A stretch of DNA of 64,000 bases from Datisca glomerata (GCA_003255025.1 QANY01000099.1:62001-126000), one strand, 5' to 3'. Numbered from the stretch's first letter, positions 35,901 through 46,190 are shown. A program made the numbers and translations. Notes: generated by a model from the letters alone, not told the origin.

Positions 35901-38900
35901 TCTAGGCATATTGCATATTCACGCACTTCTAGGTTTGCCGAGTATTGGGTTCCTGTGCGGATATCAAATGTGCAGCTTGAGCAGTATTGTGCTGCTCTAC
36001 TTTCAAACTCCATATCACTTTGCTCTTCTTCAAAGAATGATCCTGTTGGTGTCCTCCGCGATATTCTTATATCTACTAGGAAGGTTGGGTTATGAATCCC
36101 TCGCATCATTTCATATTTGCTTGGGACCTAGGCGCTCAATTTACTATTGGGGTGGGGATTAAAATTTTCCATTTAAATGCACTTCCTTTACTTGGATATA
36201 AGTTTTGGATGCGGACCTCACTTTTGAAAAGGAGGTACCTGATTCCATAATTACTCTATTGGCATATCCTCATCTATTTGCCGTGGAGTAAATTTGGTAC
36301 TGAATGAATGATGCCTAGAACGGATAAATTAAATTTGTTCAATAATGCATGAAGTATGATGATATAGACTGGGGACCTAGGCCCATTTTCTATTATGGTT
36401 TCTTTGAAGTAAGAAATGTGAGGGTGTTTTTGAAGAGGAACAAAAGAATTTGGCTAGAGAGGAACAAAAGAATTTTTGAAGAAACTTCAGACGATGTTGA
36501 TACAGTCTGGGAGAAAATACAGTTTTTCACTTCTTTTTGGGCAGCCAACACTAAGACTTTGAAGGATGTTCCTTTATTTATACTCAGTTGTGGTTGGATG
36601 GCTGCTTGTATAGACTAACAATAGTCTTTTGGTGTTTGGTTAGGAATTCTTTTCCTCTGAACCTTCTTTGTACATTCTCTTTTTCTTTTTTTATATATAT
36701 AATATTTCTCTTTCCTAAAAAAAAAAAAGAAATGTGAGGGTGTTTGACGAAATACAGAAAACTGAACGACATACATTAATTCGTTGATCTAGTGAAGTTT
36801 TATAATTAATACCTTTTTGTACAGCAAGGAGAAACTGGTAAATCTAGTGTAGAAATACAGAAAACTGAACGACATACATGAATTCTTTGATCTAGTGAAG
36901 TTTTATAATTAATACCTTTGTGAGCAGCAAGGAGAAACTGGTAAATTTAGTGTAGAAAGTTTTTGGCCTGCTTTTGATTTGGTCATATCACTTTAAGTTT
37001 TGATTTGTGCTTGTTGTTTCCTCACGTGGGATTTTAGATAGTCTATCAAAGCTTTCTGTCGTTGATAAAAGAAATGTTATTTTTGGACAGTGCTGTAATC
37101 ATCCCTACGTAGTTGATCCTTCGCTTCAAAGCTTGCTAACAAAGGGTCTCCAAGAGGTAGAATATCTGGATGTTGGAGTAAAAGCAAGTGGCAAGCTACA
37201 AATTCTTGATGCCATGCTTATGGAGATGAAGAAGCGAGGCTTGAGGGTTCTAATTCTTTTTCAGGTGGCTAATTTTATAACCTATTCTGGTGTATTTTCC
37301 CAGTTTTTTGTTGATAATTTCTTGCATTGGTGTTCCTGTTGAACTCTTGACTTAAGCATGTTTGAATGATGTGATAAGGTTAAGCTTCTTCCCTTGCGTT
37401 ACATCATTCTTCTGGTAGCTATGTTATTCTGTTAAGAACTAAGATTATTCTGACCTCCTGGCATCGAATTTCAAAAGCGGATATTCTATGTACAAGTTTT
37501 TAGACTGAAACAGATAAAATGCAGTTTAATTTTTGTGCAGGGTAAGAGCTGATTGACGATGGTGAGACATGAATTGAACAGGATACCTTGACCTTGACAT
37601 TACTAGGTGTACTGTTTTTATCACTTCACTAACTTGGTCAATGTCATCTTTGAACATGATAACCAAACAGATCTTGGCATTTATCTGATTATAATAATAT
37701 TTATGTTTCAAATATAACAAATAATATTTTTGTTCAAACCCTTGTAGTTATACCTTTTCTCCATTACAACTCACAACTTGTTTTATTAGTGTTTTCTTGT
37801 AATTTCTGAAATAGTTATTGATTGAATGTACCTTTTTTATCTTCTTTTGTGTCTGCAAGTTGTTTATTGTGCATGTATAGGTATTTTTTTGTGAATGTCC
37901 TTTGTTAATACTTCTTATTGCAGTCAGTTAGCGGTTCTGGAAGGGATTCCATTGGAGATATTTTGGATGACTTCTTGCGGCAAAGGTTTGGGCTGGATTC
38001 TTATGAACGCATTGATGGGGGTATTCTCCATTCAAGGAAACAAGCTGCTCTGAACAAGTTTAACAACAAGGAGTATGGAAGATTTGTGTTTTTATTAGAG
38101 GTCCGTGCTTGTCATTCCAGTGTCAAACTGTCATCAGTTGATAACGTTATCATATTTGATAGTGACTGGACCCCAGTGAATGATTTAAAAGCCCTGCAAA
38201 GGATAACAATGGACTCAAGATATGAGCAGGTTAAAATATTTCGTCTATATTCATCTTGTACTGTGGAGGAAAAAGTTTTAATTCTTGCCACGCAAAACAA
38301 ACTTTTCGATAGCAATCTACAGAATATTAGCCCGAGTACCAGTCATATGCTGCTTATGTGGGGTGCATCTTATTTATTTGATAACTTGCAAAAGTTTCAT
38401 GAGAAAGATCTTCAAGCTTCCAGTGCAGCAACCTCTGCTGACCAATCACTTCTAGAAGATGTTATGAAGGATTTGATGTCTGTTCTTCCAGAAAATGATG
38501 GAAGCTCTTGCACTCATGATTCACGTTTCATGTTGAAAGTTCAACAAAGTGAAGGAATCTACTGTAAGAATTATCCTTTATTTGGTGAGCTGAAGATTCC
38601 ATCAACTGTTGAATCCTTACCCCATATGTTCTGGACCAAACTGTTGGAGGGAAAGCATCCTCCATGGAAATACTCTTCTGTTTCGACCCAGAGGAACCGG
38701 AAAAGGTTTCAAAATATAGATGAGTTCCCAAAGAAACTCGAACTTGAGAGTGATGTAGTGAGGAAGCGCAAGAAGGTGCCAAATGGTGATGGAGTTCAAA
38801 CTTCTGCAAAAGCTGGACTCGGGCTTAATATGATTGATGGGGAAAAGGATGGTAATATGCCAAATTTCTTATACCAGTTTGTTACCCTCCTTAAGTGCCA

Positions 38901-41900
38901 TGCTGAATTTAGAATTTTGGTATTGGTTTAAAATAATTTATTAATTCTCTGCTTCTAAAACATCTGTTATGCAGGTGGTTCTGAAGTTGCAGCTACAGTG
39001 TCTCACTTTTCTTCAAGGTCTACTGCCCGTGACAAAAACTCTCTTCGTGAAACATCATCTCACGAGGCCAATGATATCTTAGAGATACCTGAAGATGGCC
39101 GAGTTGAATCTGGGGAACGAAGTGCGCTGCATGATGCACAGAAGAGTCTCCATGTTCTTTTGAGTCCAGAGATATCTAAATTGTGTGTCGTTCTACAACT
39201 TCCGGTACGATAGTCATTGCCTCCTAAAATGTTATTTTCCTGAATCAAGAGTTCATTTCTGCTTTGTGGTGCAAAATGTTCGTATCTTCTCAACTACTAA
39301 TTGCCTCCCATGCCCAACCATTATAGTGAATCGCATAAGTGTTTGTAATGACTGAAGCCAAGGACAATTACCTTGAATAGGGAACCTCTAAAGACACATA
39401 CCTACCATAGCCTCGCTTCTAATGAACAACTTCCCTATCCTCAAACCACCCTTTTCTTTACTTTCTACAACATTAACTGGCCTGAAAGGTGTACTGCTGA
39501 TAGAGAGCATGCTCATGTTGTGTATTTCTATGGTATCTGATACATTTTACTGCATTGCAGGAGAACATCAAGCATATGGTTGAAAAGTTTCTGGAGTATG
39601 TTATTAATAATCATCATGTTACCAGAGAACCAGCAACTATTCTTCAGGCGTTCCAGATATCTTTGGTTAGTGTTCTTTGCCTTGTCTTTTGTCTGCTTTA
39701 TTCTCACTTTGTTTCTCGATTGATGATATGCCAATCTGTTTGTGGTTATACCAAACGGTTTGGCAGGTTGAAATGTCAGTATTTATGTGCTTGTTTTAAA
39801 TGGTAACATGGAACTTCTCTATTTTGCCTTCTTGTTTGAGAGTGGCAAAAGGGAAGCTGGAGGGCTGAAAATTATATATATATATGTATATGGATATTCA
39901 TATGTATATGTATATGTATATTCATATGTATATGATTTTTAAAGAGTCATTTATATAACGCGTTTAGCATCGATTAAGCCCTCACTTAATGTGGCGCGGA
40001 GTGCTTACTCCCTGGGAGAGGCTTGGCGCTTAATGCTTTATACATTGGATCATGGATATTAATATCTAGTTGAATATTTTTGACCAAATGATACCATTCA
40101 AATTGCAGTGTTGGACTGCAGCTTCTTTGTTGAAACACAAAATCGACCACAAAGAATCACTGGCACTTTCTAAGCAGCATCTCAATTTTGACTGCACAAA
40201 AGAAGAGGCAGACTATGTTTATTCAATGTTAAGGTGTCTAAGGAAAACATTCTTATACCATACATCCAAAAGCAAGGTTACAGAACATCCGTCTGCTTTT
40301 GCTTCAAAGAACTCACCGGCTTCACAGTTGACAACCTTGAACTTTCACAAGGTCAAGGTTGAAGTTGACGATTGCTCGCTTAATCCAATGTGCTTTGACA
40401 AGCAGGTCGATTTCTGGCCAGAATTTGCACCGGAATCCAAATTGGCACAGAAAGACTTATCAAAGAGTGTCAAGGAAATACAGAAAAGGTTCCGTAAGAA
40501 GTTGGAAAAACTTACCCAGAAGCAGCAGGAAGAACTGGATGAAATTAAGAAAACTTTTGAGGAAGAAAAGATCCAGCTAGAAAAAAAGTATCAGGTGGAG
40601 TCAGCCATTGTACATTCCTATTTGCATAGTAATGCTTCAATACGAACAGCTAAACTCGAGATATTGAAAAATGATTTTGAAAAGAATATTTTACAACAGA
40701 ATTGCCAAATGAACATACGCCTCAAAAATCTTGAGGAAATGTATCTGGCTGCAAGAACGAAGGCGCTTGAGAGGGAGGCAGATTGGTTGGAAAAATTAAG
40801 GACCTGGGCCGAGGTAGAATTATTAAACAAGCAAACTGCAATCCAAATTAAGCATGGGGATAAAATCTGGCAGACAACCGAGCGAGTTACGGTTGATGAT
40901 AGTCCTGAGAAGGTTGCACCTGTTTCAAACTTGCCTGAAGCTGGAGTCAGAATATCTGGATTTCCAGATATTGTTCCTAATGAAGCTGTTATGTGCAGTC
41001 ACATTGTTGAAACATGGAATGGGCACAATTATGATATTGATGAATTGAATACAGTGGTTTCTGAGGGAGCATCTGCTTCGGGGATCATGGAGCATAACAG
41101 AGTTAATAGTCCATGTGGTGCTCAAGAGACCTTGACATATATAAATCCTTGTTCCGTGGAAGAAGTGCTTGGTGGAGTTATATCAAGCAAGACAAATGAA
41201 GGGGGTCTTCAGGAAGTTGCGGAAACACATAGTTCCATCGGCCATGTAAAGAATGTTGATCATATACCACCACCTACATCTGGGGAACAGATCTCCAATG
41301 CGGGCTCATCAAGCATGCCTGATAAAGAGATTTCATGCATACAGCCTAAAACTGCTATTTTGCATGAAGGTCCAGATGGAGTTCTAATTCCAAGTTCACT
41401 AGCTTTTGAAGAGCAAAGTATTGATGGTGGTACAACTGACATACCTGCTGGGGAAGTTCCAGGGGGAGCGCCAGATGTTGTCAGTTCCAGTGATGGTGCT
41501 GAAAATTTTCCAAGTGAAACCATAGTAAGCATGCTGAATGAGGAAGTTCTGTCAACAGTTCCTAGGACTGAACCTGAGAATCTTCTTTCTTCTGATCCTC
41601 CATCAGTTGAAGAACAAATTCACAGTGGAGGCACTTTAAGCAATCCTGTTGGAGGGATTTCACAAGAAACAAATGAAAGAATTAATAATGAAGTGGTGGA
41701 GGTGGACAACAGCATTGGTCAGAATGATGGAACAGGTCTTATGGTTGAAGATAATGCTTCTAGACTCGATCAGCATGATGACGTGGTTAATGCCGACAAT
41801 GAAATCCGTCTTCCCTATGAGATGTCACAGGCGTCCTTACCGTCAGGGCAGCACATGTTGACATTGACTGAAGGTGGTTCAGGACCATTAAATCAGGTAT

Positions 41901-41933
41901 AGAACCTTATATATTCTCCATTCATATAACAAT

Positions 41934-42002
<69 letters not shown>

Positions 42003-44783
42003 GGTGGACTACTTTATTGTTGCTACAAAATGATTTTTTTACTCTAAAGATAGTAGGCTTTACTGCAATGACACCCTTGTAATTTGACTGTTTTACAATA
42101 TAACACCCCTCCAAAATAATGTTTGCCAATTTATTAACTCTGTTTGGTTGTTTTGCAATTACACCCCTTCTACCCTACCAATATGTTAATTTTGATCCTT
42201 TACATATTGTCTACATATGCTTCCATGTCCAACTTATTTCTGAATGAGGTGATATGGCAGTTGGACGTAGTTTTAGTTTAAATGTATGTAGTTGAATATT
42301 TCTTGAGTTTTAGTATGGCAGTTATATTCTCAATTTAAAACTATCATTCAGTCTTTTTTAAGAACTAAATTGAATATTTCTTGAGTTTTTAGTGATTTTT
42401 TATGTTTAGAGACTTCAAAATTGTAATAGAAGTTTGTGATGGCAAAAAGTGGAAGTTAATGTACTAAATTGGCTAAAATTATAGAGGTTGTACAAACAGC
42501 CATACTGCGGTTTGCTTTTACATTTTAGCCAAAATATTATTATTTAGTTATATTTTGAGGAATAATAATGATCTCATGAACAAATCATAGTTTTACATTT
42601 CCTCCACTTGTCTTTCCCCATATCCAGATGAGGGGCGGGACGACATGTTGGGAACCCAGAATGGGTACATGAAAGATAATGGATTATTGTTAACTTCTGC
42701 AGATGTTCTTTTTCTATAAAGTTTCATCTTTCTTCTCCTGGAGAAATCATATGAAAGTATATGTGTGAATAATAGCAGTTAGGCATAAAATTTCATCTTT
42801 CTTCCCGTGGAGAAATCATATGAAAGTATATATGTGTGAATAATAGCACGGCAGTTGTTTAGGCATCTTTTCAAAGTTATGTGCGACATTTTCATTCAAT
42901 CCCTTTTTATTCAGGCAACCCAAGATGAATGCGTGCCATCATTGACTCCAGTGCAAGTTTTACTTACAGCACCAAGTGAAGTGCAAAATACTCGCCAAGG
43001 CGTTGAATGTCCACAGCTTCTTCCAGTTGATCAATCCAATCATGAAGCACCATCAACAGAGATTTTAGTACCAATGGTGCCATCTGGTTGCTTTCAACTT
43101 TCATCTGGTGGAGCTGATGATCTCTGTAGCAGCGAAGGCCTTGCTTCTTGTCAACGTGCCCAGGAAACTGTGCTAGTTGATAATTCTGGTGGACTCTTGA
43201 GTCAAGATGGTCCACAACCTGTATCATGCATTGAATCGCATCAGCCTGCTGATATTAGTATTGGTGAATTGGAAACTCCTCTTTCAGGCACAGGCATAAG
43301 TACTACATTCATTACTTCCGAAACTGGTAATGGCATTATGCATACTGCACAGCCTGTGATGTCCCAAATGCCCCTTCAATTGCATCATGATCCACTTCAA
43401 AGTGAATTGGAAAGGATATGCATGGAAGCAAAGGAAACCATCAAAACCTATGATGAAAAGGTTAGCTGTAACACCAAAAAAATTGCTTTTTGTAGGATCA
43501 ATACCTATTCTTTTATCCGTTAGCTTAAAACACTCTCTTCTGAGCAGAAGCTGCAGCTGAAATCTGATTGTGAGAAGGAGTTGGAGGAGGTTCGAAGAAA
43601 GTATGGCATTAAATTGCAGGAGTGTGAGGCTGAATTTGTCCTTGAAAAGAAGGATATGGATGCAATTTATAACACAGTTCTGATGAATAAGTTATTGGCT
43701 GAGGCTTTCAGGTCAAAATGCACAGATATTAGGACATCTGGAGCATCAGGGATGCATCGAGGTTAGTTATATACCCACAACCTTATACTTTTATGTGATT
43801 TATTTCTCTAAACTGAGTTAGATAACAGCTGGGAGTTACAGACTTGAGAAGCCAATAAGATCTTTTCTGCTTTGTTTTTATGTTGGCTGTGATTTTTTGC
43901 TAGTGGAACTCAAGAAATTTGCAACCCTCATCTTTGGACAAAGTACTGCATGAGATAGATATATGTTGGCTTTGCTTATGGTGGATTAAAACCAGTTAAA
44001 CCAAATTATTTATTGCTTTTCAATAATTTGTCTCCTTTCATAACATGTTGATGTGAATCGATGTTCTACATGCTTCTTGCATATTCTGGAATACTAAAAC
44101 CCTCACGGCTCATGCCATATTTTGTTTCCTCAGATGTTAATTCCAGTTTCACACAGCAACTCCTTCGCCTATCACTGCAGCAAAATGGCCAGAGGCCGGC
44201 CTCTCCTTTAGTCCGTCCCTCATCATTGCAACCGCCAATTGCCCCTTCAGCCAACCTACAGACTAGCCATCCACCTAACCCTAGAGGCGCAAGTCCTTCA
44301 CATGCTGTGCATCATCCATCTTCACTTTCCCCTAGCACTTCGGCTAGACCACCCCATATTGGCTCCATCACCTCTGCCATAGGAAATCTTCAAGTTGGCA
44401 GCACTGCTAATATTCGTGCTCCTGCCCCTCATCTACAACCCTTCCGACCATCTACAGCCAGTCCATCGTTCCCACGTGGTATGCCAAGTCAGCATGGATC
44501 TACTAACCTATCACCAGTCTCTCCCTCAGTTGCTCAGCTTCAACCCCAACTGCCATCATCTGTACAGCAATCAAACCAGCCCTTATCTGCATTAGCACTG
44601 CTGATGGATGTGAATAGTAGAGCTGTTGGAAGTTTTCCAAATCGTTTGCCCTTACTGTCAGATTTACGTCCAAATTTTAACTCAGCAGCTGTTCACGTTT
44701 TGCCAACGAAAGGCGTGCCTGCTAACACAATTCATCATACTAGTGGTGCAACAGATATTGTTTGCTTATCAGATGACGACTAA
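26969..44783 (+). CDS. MOM1: MOM1-like CHD3-derived transcriptional silencing factor (19 coding exons, 2433 aa)
   Basis: Exons: 26969-27401, 28313-28862, 29813-29894, 30784-30929, 32028-32221, 32385-32515, 32924-33205, 33925-34074, 35042-35296, 35569-35709, 35781-36083, 37091-37264, 37924-38851, 38975-39204, 39561-39665, 40109-41896, 42915-43460, 43548-43761, 44134-44783. All introns are GT-AG and the joined 7302 bases keep one frame. The start sits in CAACAATGG, a good plant context. Domains: basic N-terminus, PHD finger (394-437), chromo-like segments (about 475-497, 551-575), degenerate SNF2/helicase (about 607-1070), coiled coil (about 1478-1620), second coiled coil (about 2120-2205), Pro/Ser-rich tail, terminal SIM-like motif. 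Known family role: nuclear, DNA-methylation-independent transcriptional silencing of transposons, with PIAL1/2 SUMO ligase-like partners. Its broken ATPase motifs separate it from active CHD3 remodelers. The exon 1-2 junction is the least certain. Confidence 0.88.
27507..27572. repeat. 33-bp tandem duplication in intron 1
   Basis: ATGCTAATGTACTAGCGTTA followed by TCCTATTGGGATT occurs at 27507 and again at 27540, identical in both copies, suggesting a recent duplication. Confidence 0.95.
28983..29086. repeat. 20-bp tandem repeat in intron 2, five copies
   Basis: The unit CGCTCCATCTCTTTATGTTT recurs every 20 bases; the last copies carry CCCTCC in place of CGCTCC. A short CACACA/TGTGTG stretch follows. 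Confidence 0.95.
29220..29560 (-). mobile_element. LINE 3'-end fragment in intron 2 (- strand)
   Basis: The - strand translation includes VNLLWGDITFIASKWGIYLE, followed by a LSKLPLFLLF-type end. This matches in pattern the tail of the LINE copy at 36430-36726 (VWEKIQFFTSFWA... KDVPLFIL). The 3' end points toward position 29220. Stops interrupt it upstream. Confidence 0.5.
29605..29705 (+). mobile_element. LINE 3'-untranslated fragment in intron 2 (+ strand)
   Basis: AAACCTTTTTCCTCAGAACC, then TTTTTGTACTTCTTTCTCTC and a TTTCCTATAATAAAGAAG end, resembles the 3' untranslated part of the LINE at 36640-36720 (GAATTCTTTTCCTCTGAACC...TTGTACATTCTC...TTTCCTAAAA). It adjoins the - strand fragment, so two LINE ends lie head to head. 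Confidence 0.5.
30100..30470 (-). mobile_element. LINE reverse-transcriptase C-terminal (zf-RVT-like) fragment in intron 3
   Basis: The - strand reads SLWCGSCNMEEESILNFLLH, then CGVG and, past a stop, RFADILN. This is the pattern of the plant LINE zinc-binding region (CxxC-EES-HLLLHC). Two expected residues are changed. A 13-base G run (30448-30460) sits at the Pro-coding part. Confidence 0.5.
30898..32132 (+). other. PHD finger of the MOM1-like protein (exons 4-5)
   Basis: Across the exon 4/5 junction the protein reads CYVCNLGGKL then IRCEGKECKRNFHHSC and WHCFVC. The eight ligands are Cys394, Cys397, Cys406, Cys411, His416, Cys419, Cys434 and Cys437, a complete C4HC3 set with the usual Trp two residues before the last Cys pair. 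PHD fingers of CHD3-type proteins bind histone H3 tails; which mark this one reads cannot be said. The intron falls between the first and second Cys pairs. Confidence 0.9.
31663..31714. repeat. 26-bp tandem duplication in intron 4
   Basis: TAGGTTGATGTTATCCCATA followed by AAGCAT occurs at 31663 and 31689, identical in both copies. Confidence 0.95.
32385..33205 (+). other. Tandem chromodomain-like segments (exons 6-7)
   Basis: Exon 6 encodes FFVKYKDLAHVHNRWVPDSE and exon 7 encodes YEWLVKWRGLDYEHATWELE. Both show the chromodomain core of aromatic-Leu/Val-Val-Lys-Tyr/Trp, a short loop, and a Trp-x-Pro/Glu helix start. Two in tandem between a PHD finger and a SNF2 region is the CHD3 (PICKLE/Mi-2) order, supporting descent from CHD3. 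The first is weaker and may not bind methyl-lysine. Confidence 0.85.
33925..36083 (+). other. Degenerate SNF2 N-terminal ATPase lobe (exons 8-11)
   Basis: The fold markers remain: a YW..GQNAVVIDD approach to motif I, then RPFLIISTSTALSLWENEF (motif Ia region), WETIVVDHCEG at the DEAH-box position, and RLLLLAGQL for motif III. The Walker A sequence expected after DD (G-x-G-K-T) is replaced by QEQMRKVAA, and the DEAH box by DHCEG. ATP hydrolysis is therefore very unlikely. Degenerate or lost helicase function is an established feature of MOM1 proteins. Confidence 0.85.
36411..36745 (+). mobile_element. 5'-truncated LINE insertion with 19-bp target-site duplication (intron 11)
   Basis: AAGAAATGTGAGGGTGTTT occurs at 36411-36429 and 36727-36745. 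Between them lies the end of a LINE: a frame reading IWLERNKRIFEE, then VWEKIQFFTSFWA and KDVPLFILSCGW, a stop, an untranslated tail and a poly(A) run ending at the second copy. A poly(A) tail, a variable-length direct repeat and 5' truncation are the hallmarks of target-primed reverse transcription. It is in the same orientation as the host gene. The perfect duplication argues for a fairly young insertion. The exact right edge is ambiguous by a few A residues. Confidence 0.92.
36749..36953. repeat. 103-bp tandem duplication in intron 11
   Basis: GAAATACAGAAAACTGAACG begins units at 36749 and 36852. The copies differ by only a few bases. They directly follow the LINE insertion and precede exon 12. 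Confidence 0.95.
37091..38340 (+). other. Degenerate helicase C-terminal lobe (exons 12-13)
   Basis: CCNHPYVVDPSLQ opens the lobe as in SNF2 proteins, followed by SGKLQILDAMLMEMKKRG and VLILFQ, then NVIIFDSDWTPVNDLKALQR. Motif VI reads QRITMDSR (residues 1039-1046), where active remodelers have QRxHRxGQ, so the arginine finger is missing. The segment ends with a YSSCTVEEKVL block that normally follows motif VI. Confidence 0.85.
39860..40060. repeat. Low-complexity tract and GC-rich insert in intron 15
   Basis: An ATATGTATATG-type run occupies about 39866-39932. It is followed at about 39955-40030 by an unusually GC-rich patch (AATGTGGCGCGGAGTGCTTA region) that stands out from the intron and may be a fragment of a dispersed repeat. 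Confidence 0.6.
40436..40860 (+). other. Coiled-coil region in exon 16
   Basis: Residues about 1478-1620 are dense in Lys, Glu, Gln and Leu with heptad-like spacing: KSVKEIQKRFRKKLEKL, QQEELDEIKKTFEEEK and later LEREADWLEKLRTWAEVELL. It is preceded by a Trp-containing DFWPEFAPES block. This may be one of the conserved MOM1 motifs, but which one cannot be settled here. Confidence 0.75.
41937..41997. repeat. (TC)n microsatellite in intron 16
   Basis: An uninterrupted 61-base TC run starts 41 bases after the exon 16 donor. Such tracts are usually length-polymorphic. Confidence 0.98.
42050..42510. other. Possible small insertion in intron 16
   Basis: The stretch has phrases such as ACTGCAATGACACCC, GTTTTACAATATAACACCCC and TTGCAATTACACCCC, repeated with variation, that are common in plant MITE-like insertions. 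I did not find a matching inverted end, so the element call is weak. Confidence 0.3.
42720..42865. repeat. ~67-bp direct duplication in intron 16
   Basis: Two blocks beginning TTTCATCTTTCTTC (about 42721 and 42789) share GGAGAAATCATATGAAAGTA and GTGTGAATAATAGCA, ending shortly before exon 17. Confidence 0.9.
43380..43761 (+). other. Second coiled coil, probable CMM2 module (exons 17-18)
   Basis: The segment starts DPLQSELERICMEAKETIKT and continues through KSDCEKELEEVRRKYGIKL, KKDMDAIYNTVLMNKLLAEA and FRSKCTDIR. It lies about 220 residues from the C-terminus. In Arabidopsis MOM1 the CMM2 motif, a dimerising coiled coil sufficient for most silencing and for binding PIAL2, has a similar C-terminal location. 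Assignment to CMM2 is from position and remembered pattern, not an alignment. Confidence 0.7.
44751..44783 (+). other. C-terminal SUMO-interaction-like motif
   Basis: The protein ends TDIVCLSDDD followed by TAA. A hydrophobic cluster (I-V-C-L) directly followed by Ser and three Asp fits the SUMO-interacting motif consensus with a phosphorylatable acidic flank. The function is inferred, not shown. Confidence 0.55.
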
Positions 44784-45399
44784 CCAATATTTGTAGAGCG
44801 AAGGTTGTTTTCCGACTATCAAAGCTCCTCCTTAAGGCTTTTAGAATTGAGAAGGTTTGTAGGTACTATAGGCTTTGAGGAGATTAATTGTAACACTAAA
44901 CCTTCTAATGAATTTGCTGTAAATTGCTTAATGCCTTATTTTCCCGGTATATAATGTAAATATTCCTCATCATCATCACTGTTATTGTAAGTAGAAAACT
45001 AGAAGTGTTTTAAATATGGGTTGCTATGCATCTGATTTTCCCCTTAAATTTATCGTGTAAAGCTGTTAAATATAATTTCACTTTCAAATTAACACTAAGT
45101 TATACATTAAAATCAAAACTTCTTAGATTGCAATTCATTTCTTAAACTATTTAAAATGTTCAATTTAAACCATTTGTTTATAACCGTTTATTTTTTTGTT
45201 AATTTCAACTTTTAGAGCTTTCTAAAACTATGTAATCCATTTCACTTGTCTTCATTTTTTGTATATTATTCCCTATCATTTTGTTTAATAAAAAACACAT
45301 CATCTTCCCTGCAACAGCAACGGAGAATGATTGGGATTGAAACGAGGCCCTCTGTAACGCGACATAAAGACTCCTTTATTTTATTGAAATTTAATAAAC
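44784..45399 (+). other. 3' untranslated and downstream region of the MOM1-like gene
   Basis: The 200-250 bases after the stop are AT-rich, with GTATATAATGTAAATATTCC around 44950 as a plausible polyadenylation area. The remainder to about 45400 shows no gene. Confidence 0.45.
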
Positions 45400-46190
45400 T
45401 TCAATCAAGACAATAATTTAAATTCAGAAAGTCATAGGTCAAAGTACATCTATGAGTCATCCACAATAAATAAATCTTCAAACATTGATAATATTGAAGA
45501 TACATCTAAAAATTTAGAAATTAATAAATTGGAAAGGAAATGGCTTAAAAAGCCAATTCCTCCTGATATCTATATTTCTAAAAATTCTTTAGTTAATCAA
45601 TTTTCTGTTTCTGTAGAAAAATTCTATGAATGAAATATTGATGGACTTTCTGAGTAGAAAGTTCTCAATAAATTGCAGCACATGACAATGGTAGTCAATA
45701 GCTACATTACCACACACATTTTACCTCACAATGAGGTAATCAATCTTTTAGTCACAGGATTCACATGAATGTATCATTCCTAGTGGAAAAATATATCACA
45801 AAAGAATCTAAAAATACTATCCTCTCAGCAGTTAAGATTGATGCTGAAAGAACCCTAATTATTGGAGAGGTTCAAGAAACACTATTTGATGTCATCAATA
45901 CACTCATTTACATAATAATTGAACACTTCATTAGAATGCCAGTAATATTACTTTGTGCATCCATGATCAATTAACAAATCTTAGGTGTCCAATCCTAAGT
46001 GATTTTCACTAGTACAAAAATATATTTTTGTCCAAAATAATGACAATGGATGATAGTAATCAACCATTCTGGAAAGAAAAATTTATTAATGGACTACCCA
46101 ATTTGTTCACACACAAAATTAGAACAGTCCTTAATAATGACCTATGTAATATAGACTATAATAGTCTCACCTATATTACAATAATTACTA
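45400..46190 (+). pseudogene. Pararetrovirus-like coat-protein-region remnant, + copy
   Basis: The + strand translation carries in order NSLVNQFSVSVEKFYE, KVLNKLQHMTMVVNSY, HNEVINLLV, and later KEKFINGLPNLF. This is the arrangement in the coat-protein part of polyproteins from plant pararetroviruses (Caulimoviridae) and related endogenous elements. That identity is from family knowledge. Stops at about 45633 and 45655 and frame losses make it dead. It is an old endogenous copy, not an active virus. It is inverted relative to the adjacent - strand copy. A Ty3-like Gag is the main alternative. Confidence 0.5.

Noticed and set aside
42050..42510. Definite MITE in intron 16
   Set aside because: The phrases look MITE-like, but I found no matching inverted ends or target duplication, so only a weak note is kept.
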